Numbered from the stretch's first letter, positions 8,159 to 16,698 are shown. The stretch: 64,000 nt of DNA from CAIQPV01 sp964480365 (GCA_964480365.1 CAYZPM010000015.1:14418-78417), one strand, 5' to 3'. Translations and numbers: made by a program. The notes: generated by a model from the sequence alone, not told the origin.

Positions 8159-8623
8159 TTACCACTGTTTCGTGGCTGATTGCTGGTTCGCGTATTCTAA
8201 GAACTTGTCGCTCCAGAATTTGGCTATTTCGTGGGCTTCATTCAAATCATGTTGGTCGTAAATACCGTGTGCAGATTGTTGTAGTGGTCGAAAATAAAAG
8301 TTGGTAAACGTCATTTTGACCTTGCCGTCTTTGGTGTCGACTCTGAGAGAGAAAGCTTCCTTTCCCAGGGAGGTGTCTGTCGCGGCGGTGCCGACAATGC
8401 GGCCAGAATCTTTGTCGGCGTCCATATTTGCCAATATTTGGATTTCTCCGAGCCAAGATTTTACGGTTGAGAACAGTTGGCTTTTTGTGTTTCCTGGCAC
8501 GTTCAAAATAACTTCAATGGGCTGGTTGGGGTTGTCCACCTTTTTAGCATCGTCAAAAAAACCCGCGAAGGCCTGCGAAGAAACCACACCGAGCAATATT
8601 GCGGCAAATATAACTTTTTTCAT
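8159..8623 (-). CDS. Exported DUF4468-like protein
   Basis: 154 residues from ATG 8623; the 45 codons upstream of it are not supported. A signal peptide MKKVIFAAILLGVVSSQAFAGFF is clear. The mature domain contains NVPGNTKSQLFSTVKSWL, a conserved beta segment RIVGTAATDTSL, and VKMTFTNFYFRP, a layout like the TBP-like fold of DUF4468 proteins. It would be periplasmic or membrane-associated. It is the first gene of the cargo set read away from the XRE regulator at 8942, whose palindrome lies in the shared upstream region. Confidence 0.6.
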   Translation of the reverse strand: MKKVIFAAILLGVVSSQAFAGFFDDAKKVDNPNQPIEVILNVPGNTKSQLFSTVKSWLGEIQILANMDADKDSGRIVGTAATDTSLGKEAFSLRVDTKDGKVKMTFTNFYFRPLQQSAHGIYDQHDLNEAHEIAKFWSDKFLEYANQQSATKQW

Positions 8624-8890
8624 TAGAAGTACCCTTGTATGTGCAAATTGACGCAGTTTGAAAAACAAACACCATTTTTGTCCACATTGGCGCTGCTCTG
8701 CAACCCAGATGCTATGTATCGTATATTCTTGTTGCCATGCTGCAGAAACGCTTGCCAATGCTGAAGGTTCGTACTCCTGTTGAGGATTGTAAATACTCTA
8801 TTGAGTAGAGCGCATTTAGAGAATTTAACAAACACATTGCAGGGTAACTGCAAAATACAACCGGTGTGTTTTATTTTTAGTAATCAGAAA

Positions 8891-8908
8891 CACGGTACAT
8901 GTACCGTG
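8891..8908. promoter_or_regulatory. 18-bp palindromic operator candidate
   Basis: CACGGTACATGTACCGTG is a perfect 18-bp palindrome, 34 bases upstream of the XRE regulator start and in the divergent region shared with the cargo genes. Such a site upstream of a small XRE protein suggests autoregulation (inference). Confidence 0.6.
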
Positions 8909-8918
8909 GCTAATTGCG

Positions 8919-8939
8919 CATCATAAAGGAATTATGATG
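8919..8939 (+). promoter_or_regulatory. Hairpin enclosing the XRE gene ribosome site
   Basis: CATCATAA and TTATGATG form a perfect 8-bp stem whose loop AGGAA is the ribosome-binding site of the gene that starts at 8942. Folding could limit its translation. No other site is seen. Confidence 0.45.
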
Positions 8940-8941
8940 GC

Positions 8942-9184
8942 ATGCCAAATCTCTCAAGAAATCGTCAAGACCCTGCGTTGATCGCGCTCGGGAAAGCGAT
9001 TAGACGTGTCCGTCTATCAATGGGCATTTCCCAAGAAAAGCTGGCACTGTTGGCGGAGGTTGATCGCAGTTACGTTGGGCGGGTGGAGCGCGGTGACAAC
9101 AACGTTGCAGTCCTAACCCTAGCCCGGCTGGCTCATGCTTTGGGCATTTCCATTGCAAAATTGATGCAGGAAGCTAATCTATAA
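8942..9184 (+). CDS. XRE-family transcriptional regulator
   Basis: 80 residues that are almost entirely a helix-turn-helix of the Cro/C1 type: ALGKAIRRVRLSMGISQEKLALLAEVDRSYVGRVERG, then LTLARLAHALGISIAKLM. Proteins of this size and form include controller proteins of restriction-modification systems and element regulators; no restriction gene is nearby here. The ATG at 8942 is out of frame with the ATG at 8935. An 18-bp palindrome and a hairpin around its ribosome site lie just upstream, suggesting tight autoregulation. It probably governs this element's cargo or transfer genes (inference). Confidence 0.85.
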   Translation: MPNLSRNRQDPALIALGKAIRRVRLSMGISQEKLALLAEVDRSYVGRVERGDNNVAVLTLARLAHALGISIAKLMQEANL

Positions 9185-9806
9185 ATGTTTCTTTTCAGGT
9201 CAGTCCGTAACTACAGAAAATTAGCCGGACAGATGGGCGCGGTTTTATTGTGACCATATGTTCATGATGTGCGTCTGGAATAGCCACCAACGTCGTGTAG
9301 TCACATCACGTTAAATCGCGGCAGAGCGTCATCATGCCGTCGTTACAGCGACCTTCATTACGCCCCATCCTCCTGCACTCTCGTAACGTTCCATTACGCG
9401 GGCTATTACTCATTCATCGCCCACGGCCATGCATATCGGTTGTGTCTCTTGCCATCACGGCCAATTCTCCACACACAAATCTAACTACAAATTTAGTCAC
9501 ACCCACTCGGCTGATCGAAAATCCTATTTGCTTGCAGGATTGAAAACCGTATAGCGCATTCCACGCTCGTTTTATCAATCACCGTTTCAAAGCCACCCTG
9601 TTTCAACTACCTGGCAGATGTGCGGAGGCGCAATTGCCCCAACAGTCAAGCCGACCGAGGCAGTGCCGGGCTTCGCCCTTCCGCGCTGGCCGCACCACTC
9701 GACTTTTTGTGTCGTGTCCATTGCCCACATCTAAGCGCCCGGCTGTCTCCACCGTCGGGTGAGGCGGCTTCGAACCGATGATAAACACAAAACGAAAGGG
9801 TACATC
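9185..9806. other. Long leader region before radC-like gene
   Basis: A 622-base stretch with no gene I can support. Short frames exist on both strands but have no family features. The part near 9600-9780 is richer in GC than its surroundings and leads directly to the RadC-like gene. It could hold the radC promoter or decayed sequence; nothing firm is visible. Confidence 0.4.
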
Positions 9807-10463
9807 ATGAACACGCAAATCAATCAATCCAGCAAGCAAACAAAATCTACTTCGCGCTCTTCGCGCCCCAGCGAGGGACATCAACCCGATGTTTTCAACT
9901 ACTCGAAACTTTCAGACATCGACCTGCTAGGAAAACTCATAGGTGCAGCTCAGGCAAAAAAGATTTACAGCACTGGCGGCAGTTTAAATGCCCTGTTCGC
10001 AAGGCAAGAGGCGGAATGTATACCGGCACAATTCCAAGTTGCCCGTGAACTTCTCACCCGCTGGCTACATGAAGAAATGAAGGAAGGCGACGCCATGAAT
10101 TCACCGCAAGCAGTAAAGGACTTTTTGACCCTCCACTTCGCCGGACAAGAATACGAAAGTTTTGTGGCAATTTTCCTTGATGCGCAACACCGCGCAATCA
10201 AAGCATCCGAACTATTCAGAGGCACCTTAACCCAGACCAGCGTTTACCCCCGCGAGATCGTGAAAGCCAGCCTAAAGCAAAATTGCGCAGCGGTAATTTT
10301 CGCGCATAACCACCCGTCAGGTGCAGTAGAGCCGAGCCAATCTGATAGAATGTTGACTGATGCCCTCAAGCAAGCTTTGTCACTGGTTGACGTTCGTGTG
10401 CTGGATCATTTTGTTGTTGCCGGAAACAAGACAATGAGCTTTGCAGAGCGTGGAATGATTTAA
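9807..10463 (+). CDS. radC: RadC-family JAB/MPN domain protein
   Basis: 218 residues from ATG 9807 (MNTQINQSSKQ), which follows GAAAGGGTACATC; an upstream in-frame start at 9759 is less likely. The C-terminal domain carries the JAMM metalloprotease-like motif HNHPSG followed by S-x6-D (SQSDRMLTDAL), and it ends LDHFVVAGNKTMSFAERGMI, typical of RadC. The N-terminal helix-hairpin part of housekeeping RadC is reduced. Element-borne RadC proteins of this type are common in genomic islands and plasmids; their role is not settled. It is the last gene before the right arm sites. Confidence 0.88.
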   Translation: MNTQINQSSKQTKSTSRSSRPSEGHQPDVFNYSKLSDIDLLGKLIGAAQAKKIYSTGGSLNALFARQEAECIPAQFQVARELLTRWLHEEMKEGDAMNSPQAVKDFLTLHFAGQEYESFVAIFLDAQHRAIKASELFRGTLTQTSVYPREIVKASLKQNCAAVIFAHNHPSGAVEPSQSDRMLTDALKQALSLVDVRVLDHFVVAGNKTMSFAERGMI

Positions 10464-10478
10464 CCAGCCGCGATCAAT

Positions 10479-10499
10479 TGTTGGCATTTTTGTTGGTAT
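10479..10499 (+). repeat. Integrase arm-type sites, right end
   Basis: TGTTGGCAT at 10479-10487 and TGTTGGTAT at 10491-10499, two direct copies spaced 12 bp. The left pair at 2701 and 2713 has the same spacing. The pair lies 16 bases after the RadC-like stop. Confidence 0.65.
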
Positions 10500-10560
10500 G
10501 TTAAAAATTAAAAAAATGTAAGCATAGCATCCATGCGGGTTTGCGCGATGAATTCAAGTG

Positions 10561-10570
10561 CAATCGTGCC
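10561..10570 (+). other. attR core candidate
   Basis: CAATCGTGCC matches the tRNA-Val 3' end exactly over 10 bases and at 15 of 18 positions including the preceding bases. It lies about 60 bases beyond the right arm sites. A decayed or short core is possible. Confidence 0.45.
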
Positions 10571-11043
10571 AGATTTCTGGTTGGGGAAACAGATAGTTGC
10601 ATTAGACGCAAGCATCATTTGGCATTACCTAATGTAACCGCAAATAAAATTTTTTGCCCTATTTTTCCCTGATTTGCCCTAGCCTATCAAATAGGCTCCC
10701 CTAGCAAGTTGTTCAGAAGTTTCTAAGAATCCTATCTCGACCCCATTTTCCGGAACGCCTGTTTTGGATGTCCTGCCGTGAGCATGATTTTCTCAAGTTC
10801 AGGTTTCAGAAAGATTCTGTTCCACATCCTGAACTATGGCATAGGACGAACACGGATGGACTATTCCTGCATTTACTTAACATTTATCAAGTAATCCGCT
10901 GATGTTTTATAAATATCCTCAATGTCAGAATATATTCTGTTCTCAATAAGCCATTACTGGGATCGTGCAATAACGTCGTATGGCACAACCTGATGGAGAT
11001 CGCCGCCGATATCATTTATGCGGATTAATTCCGCTACCCTGTC
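10571..11043. other. Intergenic region after the mobile element
   Basis: A 473-base region without a supportable gene. GCCTAT-CAA-ATAGGC, an inverted repeat near 10680, could be a weak terminator. The leader of the next gene has no obvious Shine-Dalgarno sequence. Confidence 0.35.
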
Positions 11044-13788
11044 ATGACCACTAAATTAAAAAACAAAATTGCACTCTTGATATCAGCTGGAAACACGCTA
11101 ATTCTGATTTTATTGGTTGTGATTGGCATAGTGGTGATTGTCAGTATGCGTCACCTGTCTTCAATAACCGCAGACCTTTATAAACACCCCTTTTCAGTAA
11201 ATAACGCAGCACTGGTTGTTAAGTTCAATATCGAACACATTCGCGATCATATGCTGGAGATCGCGTTATCCAGAGACCCTAAAAAAACGGAGGAATTGAT
11301 GGCGGAACTGGCAACTCTAGATAGGGGTGTCAGAGAGAATTTCCGAGTAGTGGAAACAAATTTTCTTGGCGACCCCGAAAAGGTAAAAGAGGTGCATCGC
11401 CTTCTGGATGAGTGGCAAGACATCAGGATACGGACTATAAACTTAGCTGTTCATGGGCAATGGGATCAAGTGGAAAATCTTGTCATGACCTCCAACAAAA
11501 CAACATTTGGTCAACTTAGTGCCAATGTTGAGTATATCGTCGATTTTGCCAGGCACCGAGCAGAAGCTTTCGCAACGGAGGCTAATAATGAGGCCATGAC
11601 GGATGCCAGCCGGATAGTGTGGCTGCTCGCCAGTTTTGCCACAGCAATTTTTGTCATTGGATTGGAGATGTCGCGCCGTACATGGCGCCTGATACACGAC
11701 GAAGAGAGGTCTACTGAAGCGCTCACCCATAGCGAAAGAAGTTATCGCTCATTATTCGACAACATGCTGGAAGGATATGCGTATTGCCGGATGATTTATG
11801 AATACGGTCGACCGTGTGACTTTACCTACCTTGACGTCAACAGATCATTTGAACGACTGACGGGACTGAAGGATGTCATCGGAAAAAAAGCAAGTGAAGT
11901 CATTCCCGGGATACGGGAATCCAACCCGGAGCTAATAGCAATTTATGGCCGGGTTGCCTTGACCGGCAGCCCGGAACAATTCGAAACACATATCAAGGAA
12001 TTGGGGATGTGGTTTTCTGTTTCCGTTTACAGCATGGAGAAGGAACATTTTATAGCGGTCTTCAGTAATATTACCAAACGTAAAGACTTCGAACGTCAAT
12101 TGCTGCTGTCCGCATCAATTTTCCATGCTTCAAGCGAAGCGATGCTCATTACTGATTCAAAGAGTAACATTATTTCGGTTAACCCGGCTTTTACAGAAAT
12201 AACCGGATACAGTGCCGATGAAGTGCTAGGGAAGAATCCCTGCGAATTTTGTTCTGGGCAGCATGAAGAAGCGTTCTATCAGGAAATATTACATTCCCTG
12301 TTGACCGCTAACCATTGGCAAGGTGAGGTATGGGATTTGAAGAAAAATGGAGAAGCCTACGCCGTACGCATGATCATTAATTCGATTTCTACCGATAATG
12401 GCTCAGTACCGATTTATGCCGTCCAGTTCTCGGACGTCACCGAGAAGAAGAGGATGGAAGAAACCATATCGAAGCATGCCAATTTTGATTCACTGACGGG
12501 ATTGGCCAACCGACGCTTGTTCCGTGAATATCTGGAGCAGGAGATCAAGAAAGCCCACCGTTCCCATCATAGTATGGCGTTATTTTTCATCGACCTCGAC
12601 CGTTTCAAGGAAGTTAACGACATGCTCGGTCACCATTCCGGCGATCAATTGTTGAAAGAAGCCGCAAAGCGCATCGTCTCCTGCGTGCGTGAATCGGATA
12701 TCGTGGCGCGCCTCGGCGGTGACGAGTTCACCGTAATTCTGTCCGATATCACGGAGGTAAAACGGGTCACTCACGTGGCTCATAGCATTATCCAATCCCT
12801 ATGCAAACCTTACCGACTTGGAGTAGAAGATATCATTGTGTCCGCGAGTGTAGGCATTACTATCTATCCTAACGATGCCACCGACCCATCCGACCTGTTA
12901 AGGAACGCTGACCAGGCGATGTATTTGTCCAAGAGCCAAGGCCGGAACTGTTACCACTTTTATACAAAAGCGATGCAGGAGGCCACTCGAAAACATCATC
13001 AACTGGCACAGGATCTATATGGCGCAATGCACGATAACCAGTTCCTGCTTTATTACCAGCCTATTGTGGATCTCAAAACCGGCGAGGTATTCAAAGCCGA
13101 AACGCTATTGCGTTGGCAGCACCCAGTCAGGGGCATGATCGACCCCGCAGATTTCATTCCGGTTGCGGAAGAGATCGGACTTATCGATGAAATTGGAGAC
13201 TGGGTATTTACGGAATCCATGGAGCAAGGCAGGCTATGGTCCAAGCTAATAGGCCACGCTTTCAAGATAGGTGTAAACATATCTCCTGAGCAACTCATGG
13301 ACCGAGGACACAAAAACGTATGGATTAAGCATGTGCATGAAATGAAACTATCGGGAAAGCATGTTTCAATTGAGATTACCGAAGGAACACTGCTCAAAGA
13401 TCGTCCAGAGGTAGTCGAGTCGCTGGTCACAATCCATGATGCCGGCATAGAGGTGGCGATTGATGATTTTGGAACCGGCTATTCATCATTGTCTTACCTG
13501 CAAAAATTCAAAATCGATTACCTCAAGATAGACCAGTCGTTTACCTGCAACCTTAGGCCTGCTTCAACTGACATGGCATTGTCAGAAGCTATTATCGTCA
13601 TGGCGCACAAACTCGGCATAAAGGTCATAGCCGAGGGAATAGAAACTGCTGAGCAGCGTGATTTGTTGATAGCGGCAGGCTGTGATTTCGGTCAAGGCTA
13701 TTTCTTTTCCAGACCTGTTCCAGGCAAGGAATTCGAGAGATTCCTACAACGTAAGCTAGACTCTGGCTTGTTTGCTACGACAAAGTAA
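11044..13788 (+). CDS. Membrane PAS-GGDEF-EAL cyclic-di-GMP protein
   Basis: 914 residues. A membrane segment at about 9-35 and another at about 190-210 enclose a helical periplasmic sensor that resembles a four-helix bundle. Two PAS-like domains follow (about 235-350 and 355-475). The GGDEF domain has an intact GGDEF near 558 and an upstream RESD, five residues before it, that fits the RxxD inhibitory site. The EAL domain (about 655-905) has ETLLRW in place of EALLRW, with NISPEQL, EITEGTL, DDFGTGYSSLSYL, KIDQSF and EGIET. Both diguanylate cyclase and phosphodiesterase activity look possible (family knowledge). Its 3' end overlaps the opposite gene by 14 bases. Confidence 0.93.
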   Translation: MTTKLKNKIALLISAGNTLILILLVVIGIVVIVSMRHLSSITADLYKHPFSVNNAALVVKFNIEHIRDHMLEIALSRDPKKTEELMAELATLDRGVRENFRVVETNFLGDPEKVKEVHRLLDEWQDIRIRTINLAVHGQWDQVENLVMTSNKTTFGQLSANVEYIVDFARHRAEAFATEANNEAMTDASRIVWLLASFATAIFVIGLEMSRRTWRLIHDEERSTEALTHSERSYRSLFDNMLEGYAYCRMIYEYGRPCDFTYLDVNRSFERLTGLKDVIGKKASEVIPGIRESNPELIAIYGRVALTGSPEQFETHIKELGMWFSVSVYSMEKEHFIAVFSNITKRKDFERQLLLSASIFHASSEAMLITDSKSNIISVNPAFTEITGYSADEVLGKNPCEFCSGQHEEAFYQEILHSLLTANHWQGEVWDLKKNGEAYAVRMIINSISTDNGSVPIYAVQFSDVTEKKRMEETISKHANFDSLTGLANRRLFREYLEQEIKKAHRSHHSMALFFIDLDRFKEVNDMLGHHSGDQLLKEAAKRIVSCVRESDIVARLGGDEFTVILSDITEVKRVTHVAHSIIQSLCKPYRLGVEDIIVSASVGITIYPNDATDPSDLLRNADQAMYLSKSQGRNCYHFYTKAMQEATRKHHQLAQDLYGAMHDNQFLLYYQPIVDLKTGEVFKAETLLRWQHPVRGMIDPADFIPVAEEIGLIDEIGDWVFTESMEQGRLWSKLIGHAFKIGVNISPEQLMDRGHKNVWIKHVHEMKLSGKHVSIEITEGTLLKDRPEVVESLVTIHDAGIEVAIDDFGTGYSSLSYLQKFKIDYLKIDQSFTCNLRPASTDMALSEAIIVMAHKLGIKVIAEGIETAEQRDLLIAAGCDFGQGYFFSRPVPGKEFERFLQRKLDSGLFATTK

Positions 13789-14029
13789 TGCCCACTTTGG
13801 GCTTTGCACCTGGTTTTGCTGGAGGAATATATCCAGAAATCCTGCAAATGAGGGCCTTTATTTCCTTGCCCTTAACAAATTTAGTTGAGTGGCAAAGCAT
13901 TACCTGATTCTTGGCCTTAAGATCAGCCAATTGGAGATGTACCTCATCCAGTGGAATGCCAACGGCTTTGGCAATATCTGTGTCGAGACATTCACCTTGC
14001 TCTTTCAGGTAGTGCAGAATTGGGTTCAT
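13775..14029 (-). CDS. Small winged-helix-like protein
   Basis: 84 residues starting MNPILHYLKEQGECLDTDIAKAVGIPLDEVHLQLADLKAKNQVMLC, a pattern of a compact winged helix such as those of small ArsR-like or FeoC-like proteins. A basic C-terminal tail (PPAKPGAKPKVG) follows. The stop lies 14 bases inside the convergent GGDEF-EAL gene. It stands upstream of, but on the same strand as, trxC with about 50 bases between. Specific function is not known. Confidence 0.65.
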   Translation of the reverse strand: MNPILHYLKEQGECLDTDIAKAVGIPLDEVHLQLADLKAKNQVMLCHSTKFVKGKEIKALICRISGYIPPAKPGAKPKVGITLS

Positions 14030-14080
14030 GTGCTAGTCGCCAGCGTGGATTTATATTCTGGTTAATCTCCAAGGCACCCG

Positions 14081-14515
14081 TTAGCCGTTGCTCTTGACCC
14101 AGCGCACAATGCCGCCAGTATCCATGGCGCCAGCTTGCCGTGCAACTTCACGTCCATTACGGAAAATTGCAATGGTGGGGATGCTGCGGATATTAAAACG
14201 GGCACCCAGATTTTGCGACTGCTCTGTATTAACCTTGACCAGTCGATAATGGGGTTCTAGCTGGAGAGCAGCCTCCGCATAGGATGGCGACATGCTTCGG
14301 CATGGCCCACACCAAGGTGCCCAGAAGTCAACCACTAGCGGCAGGTCGGAACGGGTAACGTGCTTATCAAAACTGGCTTCGTCCAATTCAACAGGTTGAC
14401 CAGTAAACAGTTTGGAATGACATTTGCCACAGGTGCCTAAATCGCTAAGGCGATCGGCTGGCAAACGGTTCACAGCATGGCAATGAGGGCAAACAACATG
14501 TAGCGCAGTAGTCAT
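14081..14515 (-). CDS. trxC: Thioredoxin 2 (TrxC)
   Basis: 144 residues if started at MTTALHVVCPHC; a start four codons earlier at 14527 is also possible. Residues 9-35 form a zinc finger (CPHC, then CGKC), which marks TrxC. The thioredoxin fold follows, with WAPWCGPCRSM as the redox motif and the cis-Pro segment RSIPTIAIF. It reduces protein disulphides in the cytoplasm and is often induced by oxidative stress (family knowledge). No OxyR-like site was searched for. Confidence 0.95.
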   Translation of the reverse strand: MTTALHVVCPHCHAVNRLPADRLSDLGTCGKCHSKLFTGQPVELDEASFDKHVTRSDLPLVVDFWAPWCGPCRSMSPSYAEAALQLEPHYRLVKVNTEQSQNLGARFNIRSIPTIAIFRNGREVARQAGAMDTGGIVRWVKSNG

Positions 14516-14728
14516 GGCAAAATCCAATTATCAACTAGCTTATATATTGGGTTTGTTTGTAACGGATTCAAGTGTCAACAATTGCGTGCTAAAGAGTCGC
14601 TAGGCGGATGCTCATGCGCAGAGTCTTAAAGTCTGCGGCAGCTTTGCCATTAATGTCGGGTTGACGAACTTCGTGTTGTTACATTTCAAAAATAAGGTGA
14701 AATTTATAATAAACAGCAGGCTTCCGCA

Positions 14729-15544
14729 TTAGTTATGCGGTTGAAATAATTTTAATTCCTCTGCAATACGGGCAAGCTCCATCAGATTGGATGCACCGGT
14801 TTTTTGCATGAGGTGGGCGCGGTGAACTTCCACCGTCCGGAAGCTGATGGCAAGACGAAGTGCTATTTCCTTGCTGGAATATCCTGCGACAACCAGCATC
14901 ATGACCTCTCGCTCACGGTCAGTAATGCACATGGATTCCATAGTGTTTGTGAAAAGGCGGTGTTTTGCTTCGGCCTTCTGGCGTTCCATGACCTCTTTCA
15001 TCAACTGCAATGTGTGGGAAGTGAGTGTGTCATTCATGGAAAGCACAGTTTGAATCAGGCCTTCTGTCGCCCCGCTAATTTCCTGATGGGCATGCTGCTT
15101 CGCCTGCTCCAGCGACATACCCGATTGCACCGCCAGTACGACATTTGCCATGCGCTTGTCTGAATCTAAAATGTGAAAAATTAGCCAGTGAGTCAAAAAT
15201 AAGAGCACATCTTCAAGCACTTCACTTAGGGGCTTGCTGTTTTCTTCATCTTTCAGCCTGAGTACATCATCCACAAAACTTCCGTGTGATTTTTTGTGCG
15301 CTTCTTCCCAAGAGTCTCCCGCAAGGAACTCGTGCCAGACATTTTCTTCAGTCTGGAAGTGGTAAACAGCATAATCCGCTAGCTCGTTGAAAATGTTGTT
15401 CAAGTCGCGTGTGTCGGACTGAAAGGCTAATCTATTTGCCAACTTATTAAGTAAATACACCAATCTTTGATGCTGTTCATCAATCTGGGGGATGCCAGTG
15501 GCAAAATTTTCTTGCCAAGGAAAGATTTCAAGTGATTCTTTCAT
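14729..15544 (-). CDS. Hemerythrin-LuxR fusion regulator
   Basis: 271 residues. Residues 9-132 are a bacteriohemerythrin domain with all seven iron ligands in the expected pattern: H25 (DEQHQR), H62 and E66 (HFQTEE), H83 and H87 (HKKSH), and H124 and D129 (HILDSD). A long helical linker (about 150-200) leads to a LuxR-type helix-turn-helix at about 205-265 (TDREREVMMLVVAGYSSKEIALRLAISFRTVEVHRAHLMQKTGA). The fusion suggests transcription control by oxygen or another diiron ligand such as nitric oxide (inference). No membrane segment. Its target is unknown; it is divergent to the 15757 gene. Confidence 0.92.
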   Translation of the reverse strand: MKESLEIFPWQENFATGIPQIDEQHQRLVYLLNKLANRLAFQSDTRDLNNIFNELADYAVYHFQTEENVWHEFLAGDSWEEAHKKSHGSFVDDVLRLKDEENSKPLSEVLEDVLLFLTHWLIFHILDSDKRMANVVLAVQSGMSLEQAKQHAHQEISGATEGLIQTVLSMNDTLTSHTLQLMKEVMERQKAEAKHRLFTNTMESMCITDREREVMMLVVAGYSSKEIALRLAISFRTVEVHRAHLMQKTGASNLMELARIAEELKLFQPHN

Positions 15545-15756
15545 GTCACCGCCCTGATTTATTGCTTGGTTACAACAGTAACAGACCTGTGGAAAAAAAC
15601 AACGCGCAGGCCTCTGGGGGAACCTTGCATTGCTTGGGTGGTCGTATAATCGCAGTTTGAAAGCAAAGTGCGGAAGTTGGTCGTGCCTGACAGGAAAGTG
15701 TAGTTAGCTCATCCGCAGATGCTGTGAAAAATAAAGAGTTAAGAGGGGGGCATATT

Positions 15757-16113
15757 ATGAAAAAATTACTGATAGTAATTCTCGCAATTTTATCAATCTC
15801 TCCGGCTTACGCTTATCGTGGTTGTTGCTGGAGAGGTGGCTGGGTGGGTCCAGTGGTGGTGGGCGGTGTTGTTGCTTATGACTTGGCTTATCCATACCCA
15901 TACCCTTATCCATACCCGTATCCTTATCCATTATATGATCAGCCTCCCGTCTATGTTCAACCTGCTCCAGTTCAGGCTCAACCCCAGCCTCAGCCGCCTG
16001 CCCAGTCCTGGTATTACTGTGCGTCTTCAAAAGGTTATTATCCTTATGTAACCAATTGCCCAGAAGGATGGAAGCCAGTACCGGTTCAACCGCCCCAGGC
16101 AGCACCCCATTAG
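15757..16113 (+). CDS. Secreted Pro-Tyr repeat protein
   Basis: 118 residues from ATG 15757 behind AGAGGGGGGCATATT. A signal peptide (MKKLLIVILAILSISPAYA) precedes RGCCWRGGWVGP, a run of six Pro-Tyr dipeptides, a Pro/Gln-rich stretch and a conserved-looking end, WYYCASSKGYYPYVTNCPEGWKPVP. Small exported proteins with this Tyr-rich Cys end occur in many proteobacteria and have no settled function. The Pro-Tyr run is encoded by a hexanucleotide tract at about 15890-15932 that could vary in length by slippage. It precedes a lipoprotein gene by about 80 bases. Confidence 0.75.
   Translation: MKKLLIVILAILSISPAYAYRGCCWRGGWVGPVVVGGVVAYDLAYPYPYPYPYPYPYPLYDQPPVYVQPAPVQAQPQPQPPAQSWYYCASSKGYYPYVTNCPEGWKPVPVQPPQAAPH
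15890..15932 (+). repeat. Hexanucleotide tract encoding Pro-Tyr repeats
   Basis: About seven near-copies of CCNTAY (CCATAC, CCTTAT, CCGTAT) in a row. Unit length is a multiple of three, so copy changes stay in frame and alter only the number of Pro-Tyr units. Confidence 0.7.
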
Positions 16114-16194
16114 ACATCATGTCTTGATGTGGACTGGGAGCGTGTAATGTTCCGTTCTATTTTCTTGAGTAACTACTGTTTGGAGGTGGAAATC

Positions 16195-16698
16195 ATGCGC
16201 TATTCTATTCTTGCAGTCGCTTTATTGGGTGTTCTTGCGGGATGTACAAGTGTTCCGAGTGGCCCCAGTGTTGCGGTGATGCCTGCTCCTGGCAAGTCAT
16301 TTGAACAATTTAATGCCGAAGATCAGGTGTGTAGGCAATTTGCCCAAAATTCTATCGGAACATCTGCCAACCAGGCTGCAACAGACAGTGAGGTAAAAAG
16401 TATTGCAGTTGGCACAGCAGTCGGAGCAGTTGCTGGGACGCTTATGGGAGGGCATCAGGGTGCCGGGTCGGGTGCAGCCGTTGGAATGTTGGGTGGTGCT
16501 GCTATTGGCTCTGGTGAAGCGAATTATAGTGAGCGTGAAGCTCAGCGTCGGTATGATATTGCTTATGAGCAATGCATGTATTCCAAAGGGAACCAGCTCC
16601 CTCAAGGGGGCTACTATCAGCCCCGAGTAAGGCACGTTCAACCGCCTGCACCAGCACCAACTTACTACCCTCCACCACCTCCGCCTTCTGGGCAATAA
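16195..16698 (+). CDS. Glycine-zipper lipoprotein
   Basis: 167 residues from ATG 16195 behind GGAGGTGGAAATC; 22 upstream codons are rejected. The signal MRYSILAVALLGVLAGCTSV ends in lipobox LAGC. Residues 70-110 form a glycine zipper with small residues at regular spacing (VGTAVGAVAGTLMGG, then AAVGMLGGAAIGSG), typical of outer-membrane SlyB- or YMGG-like lipoproteins. The C-terminus is Pro/Tyr rich. It is likely an outer-membrane lipoprotein of the cell envelope. It forms a small exported-protein pair with the preceding gene. Confidence 0.85.
   Translation: MRYSILAVALLGVLAGCTSVPSGPSVAVMPAPGKSFEQFNAEDQVCRQFAQNSIGTSANQAATDSEVKSIAVGTAVGAVAGTLMGGHQGAGSGAAVGMLGGAAIGSGEANYSEREAQRRYDIAYEQCMYSKGNQLPQGGYYQPRVRHVQPPAPAPTYYPPPPPPSGQ

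Larger units (their letters stand above)
2587..10570. mobile_element. Integrative and mobilizable element in tRNA-Val
   Basis: Bounded on the left by the tRNA 3' end and an integrase, and on the right by a short att-like repeat at 10561-10570. It encodes the functions expected of a mobilizable, not self-transmissible, element: tyrosine integrase, AlpA-type regulator, MobA/MobL relaxase with a TraD-like accessory protein and an oriT-like double hairpin, an XRE regulator and a RadC protein. No type IV secretion genes or phage structural genes are present, so transfer would need a helper conjugative system (inference). Matching integrase arm-site repeats at both ends support the borders. The exact right end is uncertain by about 70 bases. 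Confidence 0.8.

Noticed and set aside
2587..10570. Element considered as a prophage
   Set aside because: There are no capsid, terminase, tail or lysis genes; relaxase and oriT-like hairpins fit a mobilizable element instead.
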